DNA from: Gammaproteobacteria bacterium
GTDB taxonomy: Bacteria > Pseudomonadota > Gammaproteobacteria > Ga0077536
NCBI GenBank assembly: GCA_021773835.1
Contig: JAJFJQ010000073.1
Coordinates: 434,001 to 498,000 of the forward strand
Length of the DNA: 64,000 bases
Direction of reading: 5' to 3'
Shown here: in pieces, positions 54,857 through 63,659 of the stretch
Numbering within the stretch: the stretch's first letter is position 1
Layout of the letters: every line of letters starts with the position of its first letter
Made by a program: the position numbers and the translations under genes
The notes under the pieces: model-generated
The model's input: only the letters and a program-made list of their open reading frames with translations
The model's database searches: none
Told to the model about the DNA's origin: nothing

Positions 54857-55762
54857 ATGAAGATCGGTTTTATGCTCCCGATGTTTGGGGACATGGCGAC
54901 CCACGAGAATATGTTTGCCATGGCGCAGCTTGCGGAAGAACGCGGGTTTGAGTCGGTTTGGGCACCTGATCACGTGATCATGCCAACCCGTATTAAGACA
55001 AGCTATCCGTATAGCCGTACCGGTGACTACATCGCCGATCCGAAAGGCGATCACCTTGAGCCGTTTACAAGCCTGTCCTACATCGCCGGTTGCACCAAAC
55101 GGGTGCGCTTGGGATTTACTGTGATCGTGGCGCCATATCGCAACGCCATCGTGTCCGGAAAAATGCTGTCATCAATCGATGTACTTTCAAACGGGCGACT
55201 CATATCGGGTATCGGCGCAGGGTGGCTTGAAGAGGAGTTTGATGCCCTGGGCGTCCAGTTCGCTCGGCGGTGGGCGCAGACAGATGAGCATATTCGTATT
55301 TGGAAAGAGCTTTGGACCGCCGAAGAACCGGAGTTCCATGGTGAGTTCTACGATTTCTCGCATGTTCAATGCCGACCGCAACCCATACAGAAGCCGCATC
55401 CGCCGATCACTATCGGTGGCAATGGCAAGGCTTGTTTTAGACGCGTGATTGAACACGCAGATGGTTGGCAGGTGGTCACGCAAGGTCCCGACGATACGTT
55501 CAGCACGGGCGGTAATCTCGCGCAATCACTGGACACATTGAAGCAGATGGCGGAGGAGGCTGGGCGCGATTTCAATACGATTGAAAACACGGCGGTCATC
55601 ATTAAAGGCACAGCGGAGGAAGTACTCAACGACATCGAACAGTACGAACGGCTCGGCGTGAGCCGTCTAATCTTAGATTTTCCTTCGTTTGTATCCGACC
55701 CCAAGGAAATGGAGACGATACTAGTCAAGGTCGCGGCGGGTGCGGATATGGAAACAGGTTAG
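54857..55762 (+). CDS. LLM class oxidoreductase, TIGR03619 F420-type family
   Basis: This is a 301-residue luciferase-fold protein. MKIGFMLPMFGDMATHENMFAMAQLAEERGFESVWAPDHV and KRVRLGFTVIVAPYRNAIVSGKMLSSIDVLSNGRLISGIGAGW are the family blocks. Most such proteins are predicted F420 enzymes, though in proteobacteria FMN use is equally likely. AGAGG fits the ATG at 54857 better than that at 54851. It converges with the SRPBCC gene with a four-base overlap. Confidence 0.88.
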   Translation: MKIGFMLPMFGDMATHENMFAMAQLAEERGFESVWAPDHVIMPTRIKTSYPYSRTGDYIADPKGDHLEPFTSLSYIAGCTKRVRLGFTVIVAPYRNAIVSGKMLSSIDVLSNGRLISGIGAGWLEEEFDALGVQFARRWAQTDEHIRIWKELWTAEEPEFHGEFYDFSHVQCRPQPIQKPHPPITIGGNGKACFRRVIEHADGWQVVTQGPDDTFSTGGNLAQSLDTLKQMAEEAGRDFNTIENTAVIIKGTAEEVLNDIEQYERLGVSRLILDFPSFVSDPKEMETILVKVAAGADMETG

Positions 55763-56286
55763 TTTTCTACTAGCGCCCGCATCTTCTCCAAGCCCAATTT
55801 GAAATCCGGTCCAACCATGGCGTCCATCGGATTAATCAAGTTGAATAGCTTGGACATGAAGGACATTTGCCCCGTCATATGCCAGGTGACCTTGGTGTAC
55901 TCGCCACGCGGTTCGAACGTGAAACCGACAACGTTACTGGCGCTAAACGGCTCGAAGATGGTTAGGTTTAAGCGCACTGATTTCGGTGGAAGTTCCGTCA
56001 CCATCTCCATCCGACCGACACCAACGTCACTATTACCCGACCATTCGTAGGCTGCGCCCATCCCGGTGGAGCGGTCGCTGATCGTGACCTCCATCGATGG
56101 ATCTTTGGCGACCCACGGTGACCACGCCTGCCAGTTCCGAAAATCACTGACAAATGGAAAAACCTTCTCAGGAGGGGCCTTCATGCGCAGCACCCTCTCC
56201 ACGTAAAACGTATCTGGCTGCGTCGCTGCGAACCCGAGTATTCCGACAATCAGTATCGCGAGTACGATCGGTATAAATTTAGTCAC
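55759..56286 (-). CDS. Membrane-anchored SRPBCC-family protein
   Basis: This 175-residue protein has an N-terminal membrane helix (FIPIVLAILIVGILGFAA) then a START/polyketide-cyclase-like domain: FYVERVLRMKAPPEKVFPFVSDFRNWQAWSPW and VTWHMTGQMSF. The domain binds a hydrophobic ligand in a deep pocket. The GTG at 56286 with AAGG before it gives the usual short cytoplasmic lead; an ATG at 56337 adds 17 unlike residues. It might carry a lipid or aromatic intermediate. The four-base overlap is with the LLM gene. Confidence 0.78.
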   Translation of the reverse strand: MTKFIPIVLAILIVGILGFAATQPDTFYVERVLRMKAPPEKVFPFVSDFRNWQAWSPWVAKDPSMEVTISDRSTGMGAAYEWSGNSDVGVGRMEMVTELPPKSVRLNLTIFEPFSASNVVGFTFEPRGEYTKVTWHMTGQMSFMSKLFNLINPMDAMVGPDFKLGLEKMRALVEN

Positions 56287-56395
56287 TAATCTGGCCTTAT
56301 TCGGTTGGGTTGCATCAAACCAAAGCCGTAAACGCACCTAGGGCGCGATGCGAAATTTGGGCGTCCGGAAATTCTATTACGCGACAGCCACATTG

Positions 56396-56520
56396 GGACA
56401 CCCATAAATCGCCAATCCGATAAAATTCTCGAGCCATATTGGGACACTCGCTGAAGGGGGGATAGTCGAGTGGGCTATTTGGGCGGGGACACCCACTAAT
56501 CTCAAACCAATAAAATTCAC
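56396..56520 (+). repeat. Tandem GGGACAC repeats upstream of the TetR gene
   Basis: Copy a, GGGACACCCATAAATC then CCGATAAAATTC (56396-56428), and copy c, GGGACACCCACTAATC then CCAATAAAATTC (56487-56519), align over about 33 positions. Between them copy b, TATTGGGACACTCGCTGAA (56437-56455), shares only the core. Copies are spaced about 45 bases apart. They resemble the GGGACAG copies at 53654 and 54744. They could be binding sites for a regulator or remnants of a repeat element. Confidence 0.6.
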
Positions 56521-56523
56521 TTG

Positions 56524-56538
56524 CTTGTTGCAAACAAG
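56524..56538. promoter_or_regulatory. Palindromic operator candidate for the TetR regulator
   Basis: CTTGTTGCAAACAAG has perfect 6-bp arms (CTTGTT/AACAAG) and a 3-bp spacer, centred 32 bases before the TetR ATG. The size and place are those of TetR-family operators, and control would extend to icmF downstream. Repression by its own gene product is an inference. Confidence 0.65.
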
Positions 56539-56562
56539 TAATATTGCACCGATAATCGACCG

Positions 56563-57210
56563 ATGCCTGCAGCCCTCCCTGAAGACGCACTAAAACGAAC
56601 GCAAGCCGAGCGCACGGCCCAATCGGACGCCCTGATGCTCGATGCAGCGATCCGTCTGATCGTTGAGCGCGGTACCGCCGGTACCCACCTTAAAGACGTT
56701 GGGGAATCCGCCGGTTATAGCCGCGGTCTGGCTAGCTACCGCTTTGGTAACAAGGCGGGTCTATTCACCTATATTATCCATGCGGTTGGCGATGACTGGT
56801 TGCGTGAACTCGGCGCCGCAGTTCGCGATAAGAATGGCCTGCCGGCAATCCTCTCCGCGACCGATGCCCACTACCGTTTCGTATTGGAAGCGGCGGATCG
56901 GATCCGGGCGTTCTATATCTTATGGTTCGATTCTATTGGTCCCGACCCCGCCTTAAAAAACGTTATTGCAAACGTCCATGAAAGACGCCGCAGTGACGTA
57001 GAGGCCTGGATAACGACTGGGATCGCGGTTGGCAACGTTCGTTCCGATGCAGATGTGCGTTCGATCGCTGAACAGTTTTGCGCATCGATTATCGGCATCG
57101 TCTACCAATGGTTGGTAACGCCGGATGCCATACAACACATTCACGACCTCCACGAAGGCTTGAAGCAACAAATGATCGCTGCCCTTGCGGTACCGACTAA
57201 TGAACTCTGA
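56563..57210 (+). CDS. TetR/AcrR-family regulator
   Basis: The protein has 215 residues. The DNA-binding part at 20-65 has LMLDAAIRLIVERGTAGTHLKDVGESAGYSRGLASYRFGNKAGLF, the classical helix-turn-helix of TetR with SRGLASYRFGNK as the recognition helix. The C-terminal domain is an all-alpha ligand pocket. It is read with icmF (24 bases on), so it probably controls the isobutyryl-CoA mutase, maybe with an acyl-CoA or related ligand as signal. The operator candidate lies just upstream. Confidence 0.88.
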   Translation: MPAALPEDALKRTQAERTAQSDALMLDAAIRLIVERGTAGTHLKDVGESAGYSRGLASYRFGNKAGLFTYIIHAVGDDWLRELGAAVRDKNGLPAILSATDAHYRFVLEAADRIRAFYILWFDSIGPDPALKNVIANVHERRRSDVEAWITTGIAVGNVRSDADVRSIAEQFCASIIGIVYQWLVTPDAIQHIHDLHEGLKQQMIAALAVPTNEL

Positions 57211-57234
57211 ACAACGCTGGGAGTATCCCTCACG

Positions 57235-60200
57235 ATGAGTACGCGAGCACATGACCTTACCGAAGTTTCGGACAATGCACCGCTAAGCAGCCCATTGCGC
57301 TTTGTCACCGCCGCATCGTTATTCGACGGCCATGATGCGGCGATCAATGTGATGCGACGCTTGATTCAAGGCGAAGGTACTGAGGTGATTCACCTCGGTC
57401 ATAACAGGTCAGTAGCCGACGTCGTGCATGCTGCAATTCAAGAAGACGCAGATGGCATTGCAGTAAGTTCGTATCAAGGCGGACACACAGAATATTTTCG
57501 CTACATGATTGATATGTTGCGTGATGCAGGCGCCGGACATATCTGCGTATTTGGCGGCGGCGGCGGTACCATCACCCAGGACGAAATCAACGCGTTGCAC
57601 GACTATGGTGTCGAGCGAATTTACCATCCGAACGATGGCATGAATATGGGCTTGGTCGGGATGATCACCGATCTCGTTCAACGCACGACCGCCAATCGTC
57701 TCCAGTCTGCCGAGCCAGCCCAAACATCTATCAATGACCATCTCTCGATCTCGCAAATGCTCTCTGCGCTCGAAGATGGCGCCGTAGCTGAAGCAAAACT
57801 CGATACCTTGCGCAAAGAATGGACGATGGCGAGCGGTAGGGTACCGGTGATTGGAATAACCGGAACCGGTGGTGCGGGCAAGAGTAGTGTGACCGACGAG
57901 ATCCTATCGCGCTTCGTCCAATACTTCCCTGATATCACTATTGCCGTACTTGCCGTCGACCCTACTCGTCGACGTACCGGTGGCGCTTTACTCGGCGATC
58001 GCATCCGGATGAACAGTCTGCGCAAAGAAACACTATACATGCGCTCGATGGCAACTCGTCGGCAGCACTTGTCCACCAGTGCAATGCTCGGCGATGCGGT
58101 GGCGTTTTTGAAGTCACTCGCATTCGACTTGATCATCGTTGAGACGGCTGGCATTGGGCAAAGTGACAGCGAGATTGTCGATTTCGTTGACCTGCCAATC
58201 TATGTGATGACAAGTGAATACGGTGCGGCAAGTCAATTGGAAAAAATCGATATGCTCGATTTCGCCGAAGTGATCATCCTTAACAAATTCGACAAACGTG
58301 GCGCGGACGATGCACTGCGCGATGTGCGCAAACAATGGAAACGCAACCACGCCAAGTTTGATGTTGCCGAGGACGACATTCCGGTCTTTCCAACTATAGC
58401 AAGCCAGTTTAGCGATCCGGGTATGACCTGGATGTTCGCTAATCTCTGCCGACTATTAGCCGCAAAAACTGACGACGATACCGACGTTTGGATGCCGGAG
58501 GTTGACGTCTCTATAAAAGAGCCACGCGCCACAGTACTGATACCGGGCAACAAAACACGTTACCTAGCCGAAATCGCGGAACAGGGCCGGGCGATAAATC
58601 GGCGCATCGAAGAGCAGCTTTGCGATTCGGCAAACACGGCACAACATTGCTATGAAGCGCTGAAGGCAATCGACGATCCAGCCTTACCGCAGGCCTTCGA
58701 AGCCTTTTCGCAAGAAGCACTGGTTGAGCCCGGCGATAAATCCTTGACGACCTTGCGCCAACGCTACAATGCAGCACTAGACGACCTTGGCGCCGAGGCG
58801 CGCCAATTGTTGATGGAGTGGCCCGGTCGCCTTAAGGGTATCACCGACAAGACCTACAGCTACGAAGTCCGCGGAAAGGCGATCGAAGGCTCAAATTATA
58901 TTGAGAGTTTGAGCCATCAACAGATCCCAAAGATAGCGCCGCCACGCTTCTCCGGCTGGGGTGATCTATTGGTATTTTTGATGAAGGAAAATCTACCAGG
59001 CGGATACCCCTACACCGGTGGTGTATTTCCATATCGACGAGCGGGTGAAGATCCCACACGGATGTTTGCCGGTGAAGGGACGCCGGAGCGCACCAACCGG
59101 CGTTTTCATTATCTGTCAGCTGGTCAGCCGGCATCGCGCCTGTCGACAGCGTTTGATTCCGTCACCTTGTACGGTGAAGACCCACATGAACGCCCGGATA
59201 TCTATGGCAAAGTAGGGAACTCCGGGGTGTCGATCGCAAGCGTCGACGATGCGAAGAAATTGTATTCTGGATTTGATCTTTGCGACCCAAGCACGTCTGT
59301 ATCGATGACGATTAACGGGCCGGCGCCCATAATATTATCGTTCTTTGTCAACGCGGCGATCGACCAGCAGGTTGAGAAGTATCTAAAAGAGATTGGCGAA
59401 TGGGCCGCTGCCGAAAAACGAATTGCGGCTTACTTCGAAGGCAAGGAACGTCCGCGCTATAAAGGTGATCTACCACCTGGCAACGACGGATTAGGCCTTG
59501 GATTGCTGGGGATCACGGGAGACAAGGTGGTTGATGCCGAGACCTACTCACAGATCAAGGAGAAAACCTTAGCAACGGTCCGCGGTACGGTCCAAGCGGA
59601 TATTCTGAAAGAAGACCAGGCACAAAACACGTGCATTTTCTCGACTGAATTCGCCATGAAAATGATGGGCGACGTACAGCAATATTTCGTCGATCACAAA
59701 GTGCGAAATTTTTATAGCGTCTCGATAAGCGGCTATCACATCGCTGAAGCGGGCGCGAATCCAATCTCCCAACTTGCATTTACGTTGTCGAACGGATTTA
59801 CGATCGTCGAATACTATCTCGCTCGCGGGATGAAGATAGACGATTTTGCATTAAACCTAAGCTTCTTCTTCAGCAACGGTATGGATCCGGAATACACGGT
59901 AATTGGGCGGGTGGCGCGACGAATTTGGGCACGTGCAATGCGCGAACGTTATGGCGCGAGTGCGCGCAGTCAGGTGCTCAAATATCACATACAAACGTCG
60001 GGACGAAGCCTGCATGCGCAGGAAATCAGCTTCAATGATATCCGCACGACATTGCAGGCCTTGTACGCCTTGTTTGATAACTGTAATAGCCTGCATACAA
60101 ATGCATTTGATGAGGCGATCACAACTCCCACGGAATCATCCGTGCGTCGCGCTGTCGCAATCCAGTTGGTGATAAATCGAGAGCTTGGGTTGAATTTCTG

Positions 60201-60684
60201 TGAAAACCCGTGGCAAGGCTCGTTCATAATTAATGAATTGACCGATTTGGTTGAAGAGGCTGTCTATAAAGAATTTGATCGAATTTCAGAGCGCGGCGGC
60301 GTGCTCGGTGCGATGGATACGATGTATCAGCGGGGCAAGATTCAGGATGAGAGCTTGCACTATGAGAGCAAGAAGCACGATGGCAGCCTGCCGTTGATCG
60401 GGGTTAATACCTATCTGCCGAAAGAAGGACAAGAAGAACAGGTGGGCGAGCTTGAATTGATGCGCTCAACGGAACAAGAGAAACAGGACCAAATTCAGGC
60501 GGTGCGAAATTTCCAGGCGATCCATCGCGAGGAAATCGATGAGCAAGTAAAGCAGTTGCAGGCCACTGCTCGAAATCGTGGAAATGTGTTCGAGCAATTA
60601 GTCGAATCGGTCAAAACCGCATCGCTCGGCCAAGTATCAAGCGCGCTCTACGAGGTTGGCGGAGAATACCGGCGCAACATGTGA
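57235..60684 (+). CDS. icmF: Fused isobutyryl-CoA mutase
   Basis: This is a 1,149-residue three-part enzyme converting isobutyryl-CoA to n-butyryl-CoA. Residues 20-155 are the B12 domain with FDGHDAA (H33 axial). Residues 200-420 are the MeaB-like GTPase with GTGGAGKS (210-217), ALLGDRIRMN and NKFD (350-353). Residues 560-1,140 are the mutase barrel with GGYPYTGGVFPYRR. F611 in TRMFAGEG and Q797 in DQAQNT are the Phe/Gln pair that marks isobutyryl over methylmalonyl (Tyr/Arg) specificity. It carries its own G-domain, so it does not need MeaB. TetR precedes it. Confidence 0.94.
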   Translation: MSTRAHDLTEVSDNAPLSSPLRFVTAASLFDGHDAAINVMRRLIQGEGTEVIHLGHNRSVADVVHAAIQEDADGIAVSSYQGGHTEYFRYMIDMLRDAGAGHICVFGGGGGTITQDEINALHDYGVERIYHPNDGMNMGLVGMITDLVQRTTANRLQSAEPAQTSINDHLSISQMLSALEDGAVAEAKLDTLRKEWTMASGRVPVIGITGTGGAGKSSVTDEILSRFVQYFPDITIAVLAVDPTRRRTGGALLGDRIRMNSLRKETLYMRSMATRRQHLSTSAMLGDAVAFLKSLAFDLIIVETAGIGQSDSEIVDFVDLPIYVMTSEYGAASQLEKIDMLDFAEVIILNKFDKRGADDALRDVRKQWKRNHAKFDVAEDDIPVFPTIASQFSDPGMTWMFANLCRLLAAKTDDDTDVWMPEVDVSIKEPRATVLIPGNKTRYLAEIAEQGRAINRRIEEQLCDSANTAQHCYEALKAIDDPALPQAFEAFSQEALVEPGDKSLTTLRQRYNAALDDLGAEARQLLMEWPGRLKGITDKTYSYEVRGKAIEGSNYIESLSHQQIPKIAPPRFSGWGDLLVFLMKENLPGGYPYTGGVFPYRRAGEDPTRMFAGEGTPERTNRRFHYLSAGQPASRLSTAFDSVTLYGEDPHERPDIYGKVGNSGVSIASVDDAKKLYSGFDLCDPSTSVSMTINGPAPIILSFFVNAAIDQQVEKYLKEIGEWAAAEKRIAAYFEGKERPRYKGDLPPGNDGLGLGLLGITGDKVVDAETYSQIKEKTLATVRGTVQADILKEDQAQNTCIFSTEFAMKMMGDVQQYFVDHKVRNFYSVSISGYHIAEAGANPISQLAFTLSNGFTIVEYYLARGMKIDDFALNLSFFFSNGMDPEYTVIGRVARRIWARAMRERYGASARSQVLKYHIQTSGRSLHAQEISFNDIRTTLQALYALFDNCNSLHTNAFDEAITTPTESSVRRAVAIQLVINRELGLNFCENPWQGSFIINELTDLVEEAVYKEFDRISERGGVLGAMDTMYQRGKIQDESLHYESKKHDGSLPLIGVNTYLPKEGQEEQVGELELMRSTEQEKQDQIQAVRNFQAIHREEIDEQVKQLQATARNRGNVFEQLVESVKTASLGQVSSALYEVGGEYRRNM

Positions 60685-60709
60685 CTGCCCCGGCGACGAT
60701 CCCTCATCC

Positions 60710-61525
60710 ATGTCAATAAGCGATGTGCGCACCGATGCGGTCGGCGCTACGCATACACGGGCGGCTTCGAACGCGCGCATCGTCTCGCTGGTGCCGAGCA
60801 TCACAGAATTGTTGTGTGATCTTGGGCTTGAAAATCAAATCGTCGGGCGCACCGGCTTTTGCATTCATCCACGCGAAATTATCAAGCAGATCCCCAAAGT
60901 TGGTGGCACAAAAGATGTGAACGTCGAGAAGCTACGCAAACTGGCACCGACCCATGTCATCGTCAATATCGATGAGAATCGGCGCGAACTCGTCGACGAG
61001 ATTAAGGATTTTGTAGAGCACATCATCGTGACCCACCCACTGGGCCCCGCAGATAACCTCGGCCTATTTGAGATGATGGGCTTCCTATTTTGTCGGGTTA
61101 GCGAGGCCGCAGCCTTAGCGCGAGAATTTCGCAGTGCCCTCAATCGGCTGCAGTCAGCCCACGAACGCCCGGTAGTGCGCGTGTTGTATTTAATATGGCG
61201 GGATCCATGGATGAGTATCTCCCAAGATACCTATATTTCACGCATGCTGAAGCTGGTCAATTGGGAGTCGTTTCCGCAATCTCCGGCAACGCGTTACCCA
61301 TCAATAGATTTAGAAGATTACATTGGTGTTATAGACAAGGTTCTCTTAAGTAGTGAACCCTACGCGTTTCGCGAAAAACATGTTGATGAGGTGTCGTCGC
61401 TGTTCGATGGGCAAACGCCGGTCGAACTGGTCGACGGCGAAATGTTGTCCTGGTATGGCAGTAGAGCTATTGCTGGAATCGACTATCTTAGTGAACTCTC
61501 TACCGACGCGAGTGCGATGGCATGA
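60710..61525 (+). CDS. Cytosolic BtuF-like helical-backbone metal receptor
   Basis: This 271-residue protein has the ABC binding-protein fold of the BtuF/TroA-like helical-backbone group: RIVSLVPSITELLCDLGLENQIVGRTGFCIHP then PKVGGTKDVNVEKLRKLAPTHVIVN. There is no signal peptide, so it stays in the cytosol, and no ABC permease or ATPase is nearby. Behind icmF this hints at intracellular cobalamin handling. The ATG at 60710 is preferred; a TTG at 60656 is inside icmF. It overlaps the next gene by ATGA. Confidence 0.8.
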   Translation: MSISDVRTDAVGATHTRAASNARIVSLVPSITELLCDLGLENQIVGRTGFCIHPREIIKQIPKVGGTKDVNVEKLRKLAPTHVIVNIDENRRELVDEIKDFVEHIIVTHPLGPADNLGLFEMMGFLFCRVSEAAALAREFRSALNRLQSAHERPVVRVLYLIWRDPWMSISQDTYISRMLKLVNWESFPQSPATRYPSIDLEDYIGVIDKVLLSSEPYAFREKHVDEVSSLFDGQTPVELVDGEMLSWYGSRAIAGIDYLSELSTDASAMA

Positions 61526-61707
61526 GTAAGGCTATCGAATCACCCTGCGTCGAGGTCTGCCAAATTCGCAAAGGTGATAAGGTCTGTCATGGTTGTTTTC
61601 GGACGCTTGACGAAATCGCTGGATGGGGTGGCATGACCGCTGCTGAGCGTAGGCAGATCATGAACGAATTACCCAGCCGGAAAAGGGCGACTGCGTTGCC
61701 GTCGTAA
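61522..61707 (+). CDS. DUF1289 family small protein
   Basis: This 61-residue protein has four Cys at 9, 13, 22 and 25 (SPCVEVCQIRKGDKVCHGCFRTLDEIAGW), the DUF1289 set that could bind Zn or Fe-S. RTLDEIAGW and MTAAERRQIM are family-conserved. It is coupled to the BtuF-like gene by ATGA. Function unknown. Confidence 0.88.
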   Translation: MSKAIESPCVEVCQIRKGDKVCHGCFRTLDEIAGWGGMTAAERRQIMNELPSRKRATALPS

Positions 61708-61750
61708 AATTAGAATTCGCCGTTAATAATGCAACACGAAGGAAATTGAA

Positions 61751-62542
61751 ATGCCGTATGAAACGCTAAAATTCGACGTCGCCGATCAGGTTGCGACAAT
61801 TACCTTGTCGCGTCCAGATGCGGCGAATTCACTAAATCTAAAGATGGCAGAAGAACTGCACGCCGTCGCCACGCATTGCGATTCGAATGCCGACATTCGC
61901 GCAGCCATCTTAACCGCCGAAGGGAAGATGTTTTGTGCCGGCGGCGACGTCGTTGGGTTTAACGAGAAGGGCGATGGTATGGCTGAGCATATGCGAGGAA
62001 TGACGACGACCATGCATGCGGCAGTTGCGCGGTTTCATCGCATGGATGCCCCGCTAATCGTCGCTGTTAACGGCGTCGCGGCCGGCGCCGGAATGAGTAT
62101 AGCGATCACAGGCGATATCGTGTTCGCGGCAGCCTCAGCCAAATTCACCATGGCCTATTCGAAGATTGGATTCTCTCCGGATGGCAGTAGCACCTATTTT
62201 CTCCCCCGTTTGGTTGGTATTCGCAAGGCGAAGGAATTGGCGCTATTGAATCCGATCCTTAGCGCCGAAGAGGCCTGCGCCATGGGTCTGGTAACCGAAG
62301 TCGTTAGCGATGATGCATTGATGGATACGGCTAGAAGCTGTGCTACCAAGCTCGCGCAGGGTCCAACCAAGGCGCACGGCGAGATCAAACGCTTATTTGC
62401 CGACTCCCTCAGCAATACACTGGAAACTCAAATGGAATACGAGACCCGTGCGATCGCAGGGCTTGCCGGTACTACCGAAGATGCGAAGGGTGGCGTTGCT
62501 GCCTTCGTTAAGAAAGAAAAATATACCTTTATGGGACGCTAG
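61751..62542 (+). CDS. Enoyl-CoA hydratase/isomerase family, PaaG-like isomerase
   Basis: This is a 263-residue crotonase-fold protein. The oxyanion-hole segments FCAGGDVVGF and NGVAAGAGMS are present, but the two Glu of true hydratases are missing: AGAGMSIAI has no Glu at the first site and AYSKIGF none at the second. D144 in SPDGSSTYFLPRLVG is at the position of the catalytic Asp of PaaG, the epoxyphenylacetyl-CoA isomerase. So an isomerase is likelier than a hydratase. AAGGAAA precedes the ATG. Confidence 0.86.
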   Translation: MPYETLKFDVADQVATITLSRPDAANSLNLKMAEELHAVATHCDSNADIRAAILTAEGKMFCAGGDVVGFNEKGDGMAEHMRGMTTTMHAAVARFHRMDAPLIVAVNGVAAGAGMSIAITGDIVFAAASAKFTMAYSKIGFSPDGSSTYFLPRLVGIRKAKELALLNPILSAEEACAMGLVTEVVSDDALMDTARSCATKLAQGPTKAHGEIKRLFADSLSNTLETQMEYETRAIAGLAGTTEDAKGGVAAFVKKEKYTFMGR

Positions 62543-62634
62543 CGGGCGAACACGTGGCATCACGCTAAAGACGCTCTCCAGCTTGGCGACGAATTACTGG
62601 TCGATCAATAGAAAAACTACATAGGATTCAATCA

Positions 62635-63642
62635 ATGAAGGCATTGGTGCTCAACGAAATAGGCGGCCCCGAAAATCTTGCAATCGAGGAAGTTGCTCAG
62701 CCAGAGCCCGCGGCAGGTGAAGTTCGGGTGCAGGTGCAACGTGCGGCGCTAAATCGCCGCGATGTCTGGATCACCGTCGGCAAGTATCCCCGTGTGCAGC
62801 TGCCGAGTATCGGCGGCTCTGATGGGGCAGGCATTGTAGATGCAGTTGGCGCTGGCGTGGATGCGGCAATAGTCGGTAACGAAGTGGTTATCTACCCTGC
62901 ACGCGATTGGGGTGACGACCCACGCTGTGGTGGGGCGAATTTCCGTGTGCTTGGAATGCCAGACCAAGGGACTTTCGCGGAAGCTATCTGCGTTCCAGCC
63001 TCCGACATAGCACCGAAACCCGCACACCTATCGTGGAATCAAGCGGCGTCAATACCGTTGGCCGGACTTACATCCTGGCGCGCGTTGGTTACCCACGGCG
63101 AGGTACGCAGTGGCCAGAAAGTGTTGGTGACCGGGATTGGTGGTGGTGTCGCAACTTTTGCCATGTTGTGGGCGAAATTCCACGGTGCTGATGTGTACGT
63201 GACCAGCGGCAGTGATGAGAAACTCGCGGCAGCAAAGGGCATTGGAGCGCTCGACGGGGTTAACTATCATGACCCAGATTGGGATAGGGCGATCCGCAAG
63301 ATGAGCGGTGGTATCGACATCGTGATCGACAGTGCGGGCGGTGCCGTAATGAATGCGGCGATGAATACGCTAAACGTAGGCGGGCGGTTTATATTTTTCG
63401 GGGCAACCTTGGGGAACCCAGAAGAAGGCTTAGAGATGGCCAAGATGTTTTTCAAGCAGGCACGGATTCAAGGTACGACGATGGGCATGCCGAGTGAGTT
63501 TCACGCCATGCTCGACTTTGTTAATCAACACAAAATTGAGCCTGTGGTTGATCAAGTGTTCGCGTTTGAAGATGCCGTGGCGGCACACCAGCGGATGTGG
63601 AATTCTGAGCAGATGGGTAAAATTGTGCTCGCAATCGGCTAG
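62635..63642 (+). CDS. Quinone oxidoreductase/zinc-less MDR dehydrogenase
   Basis: This 335-residue MDR-fold NADPH protein has NRRDVWITVGKYPR and IGGSDGAGIV near the start and GIGGGVATFAM as the nucleotide site. It lacks the structural-zinc Cys set of the 34864 protein, so it is the quinone- or enone-reductase type. In a degradation setting it may reduce a C=C of an enone or enal. It is 92 bases after the isomerase. Confidence 0.85.
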   Translation: MKALVLNEIGGPENLAIEEVAQPEPAAGEVRVQVQRAALNRRDVWITVGKYPRVQLPSIGGSDGAGIVDAVGAGVDAAIVGNEVVIYPARDWGDDPRCGGANFRVLGMPDQGTFAEAICVPASDIAPKPAHLSWNQAASIPLAGLTSWRALVTHGEVRSGQKVLVTGIGGGVATFAMLWAKFHGADVYVTSGSDEKLAAAKGIGALDGVNYHDPDWDRAIRKMSGGIDIVIDSAGGAVMNAAMNTLNVGGRFIFFGATLGNPEEGLEMAKMFFKQARIQGTTMGMPSEFHAMLDFVNQHKIEPVVDQVFAFEDAVAAHQRMWNSEQMGKIVLAIG

Positions 63643-63659
63643 CCTCGGAGTAAATCAGC

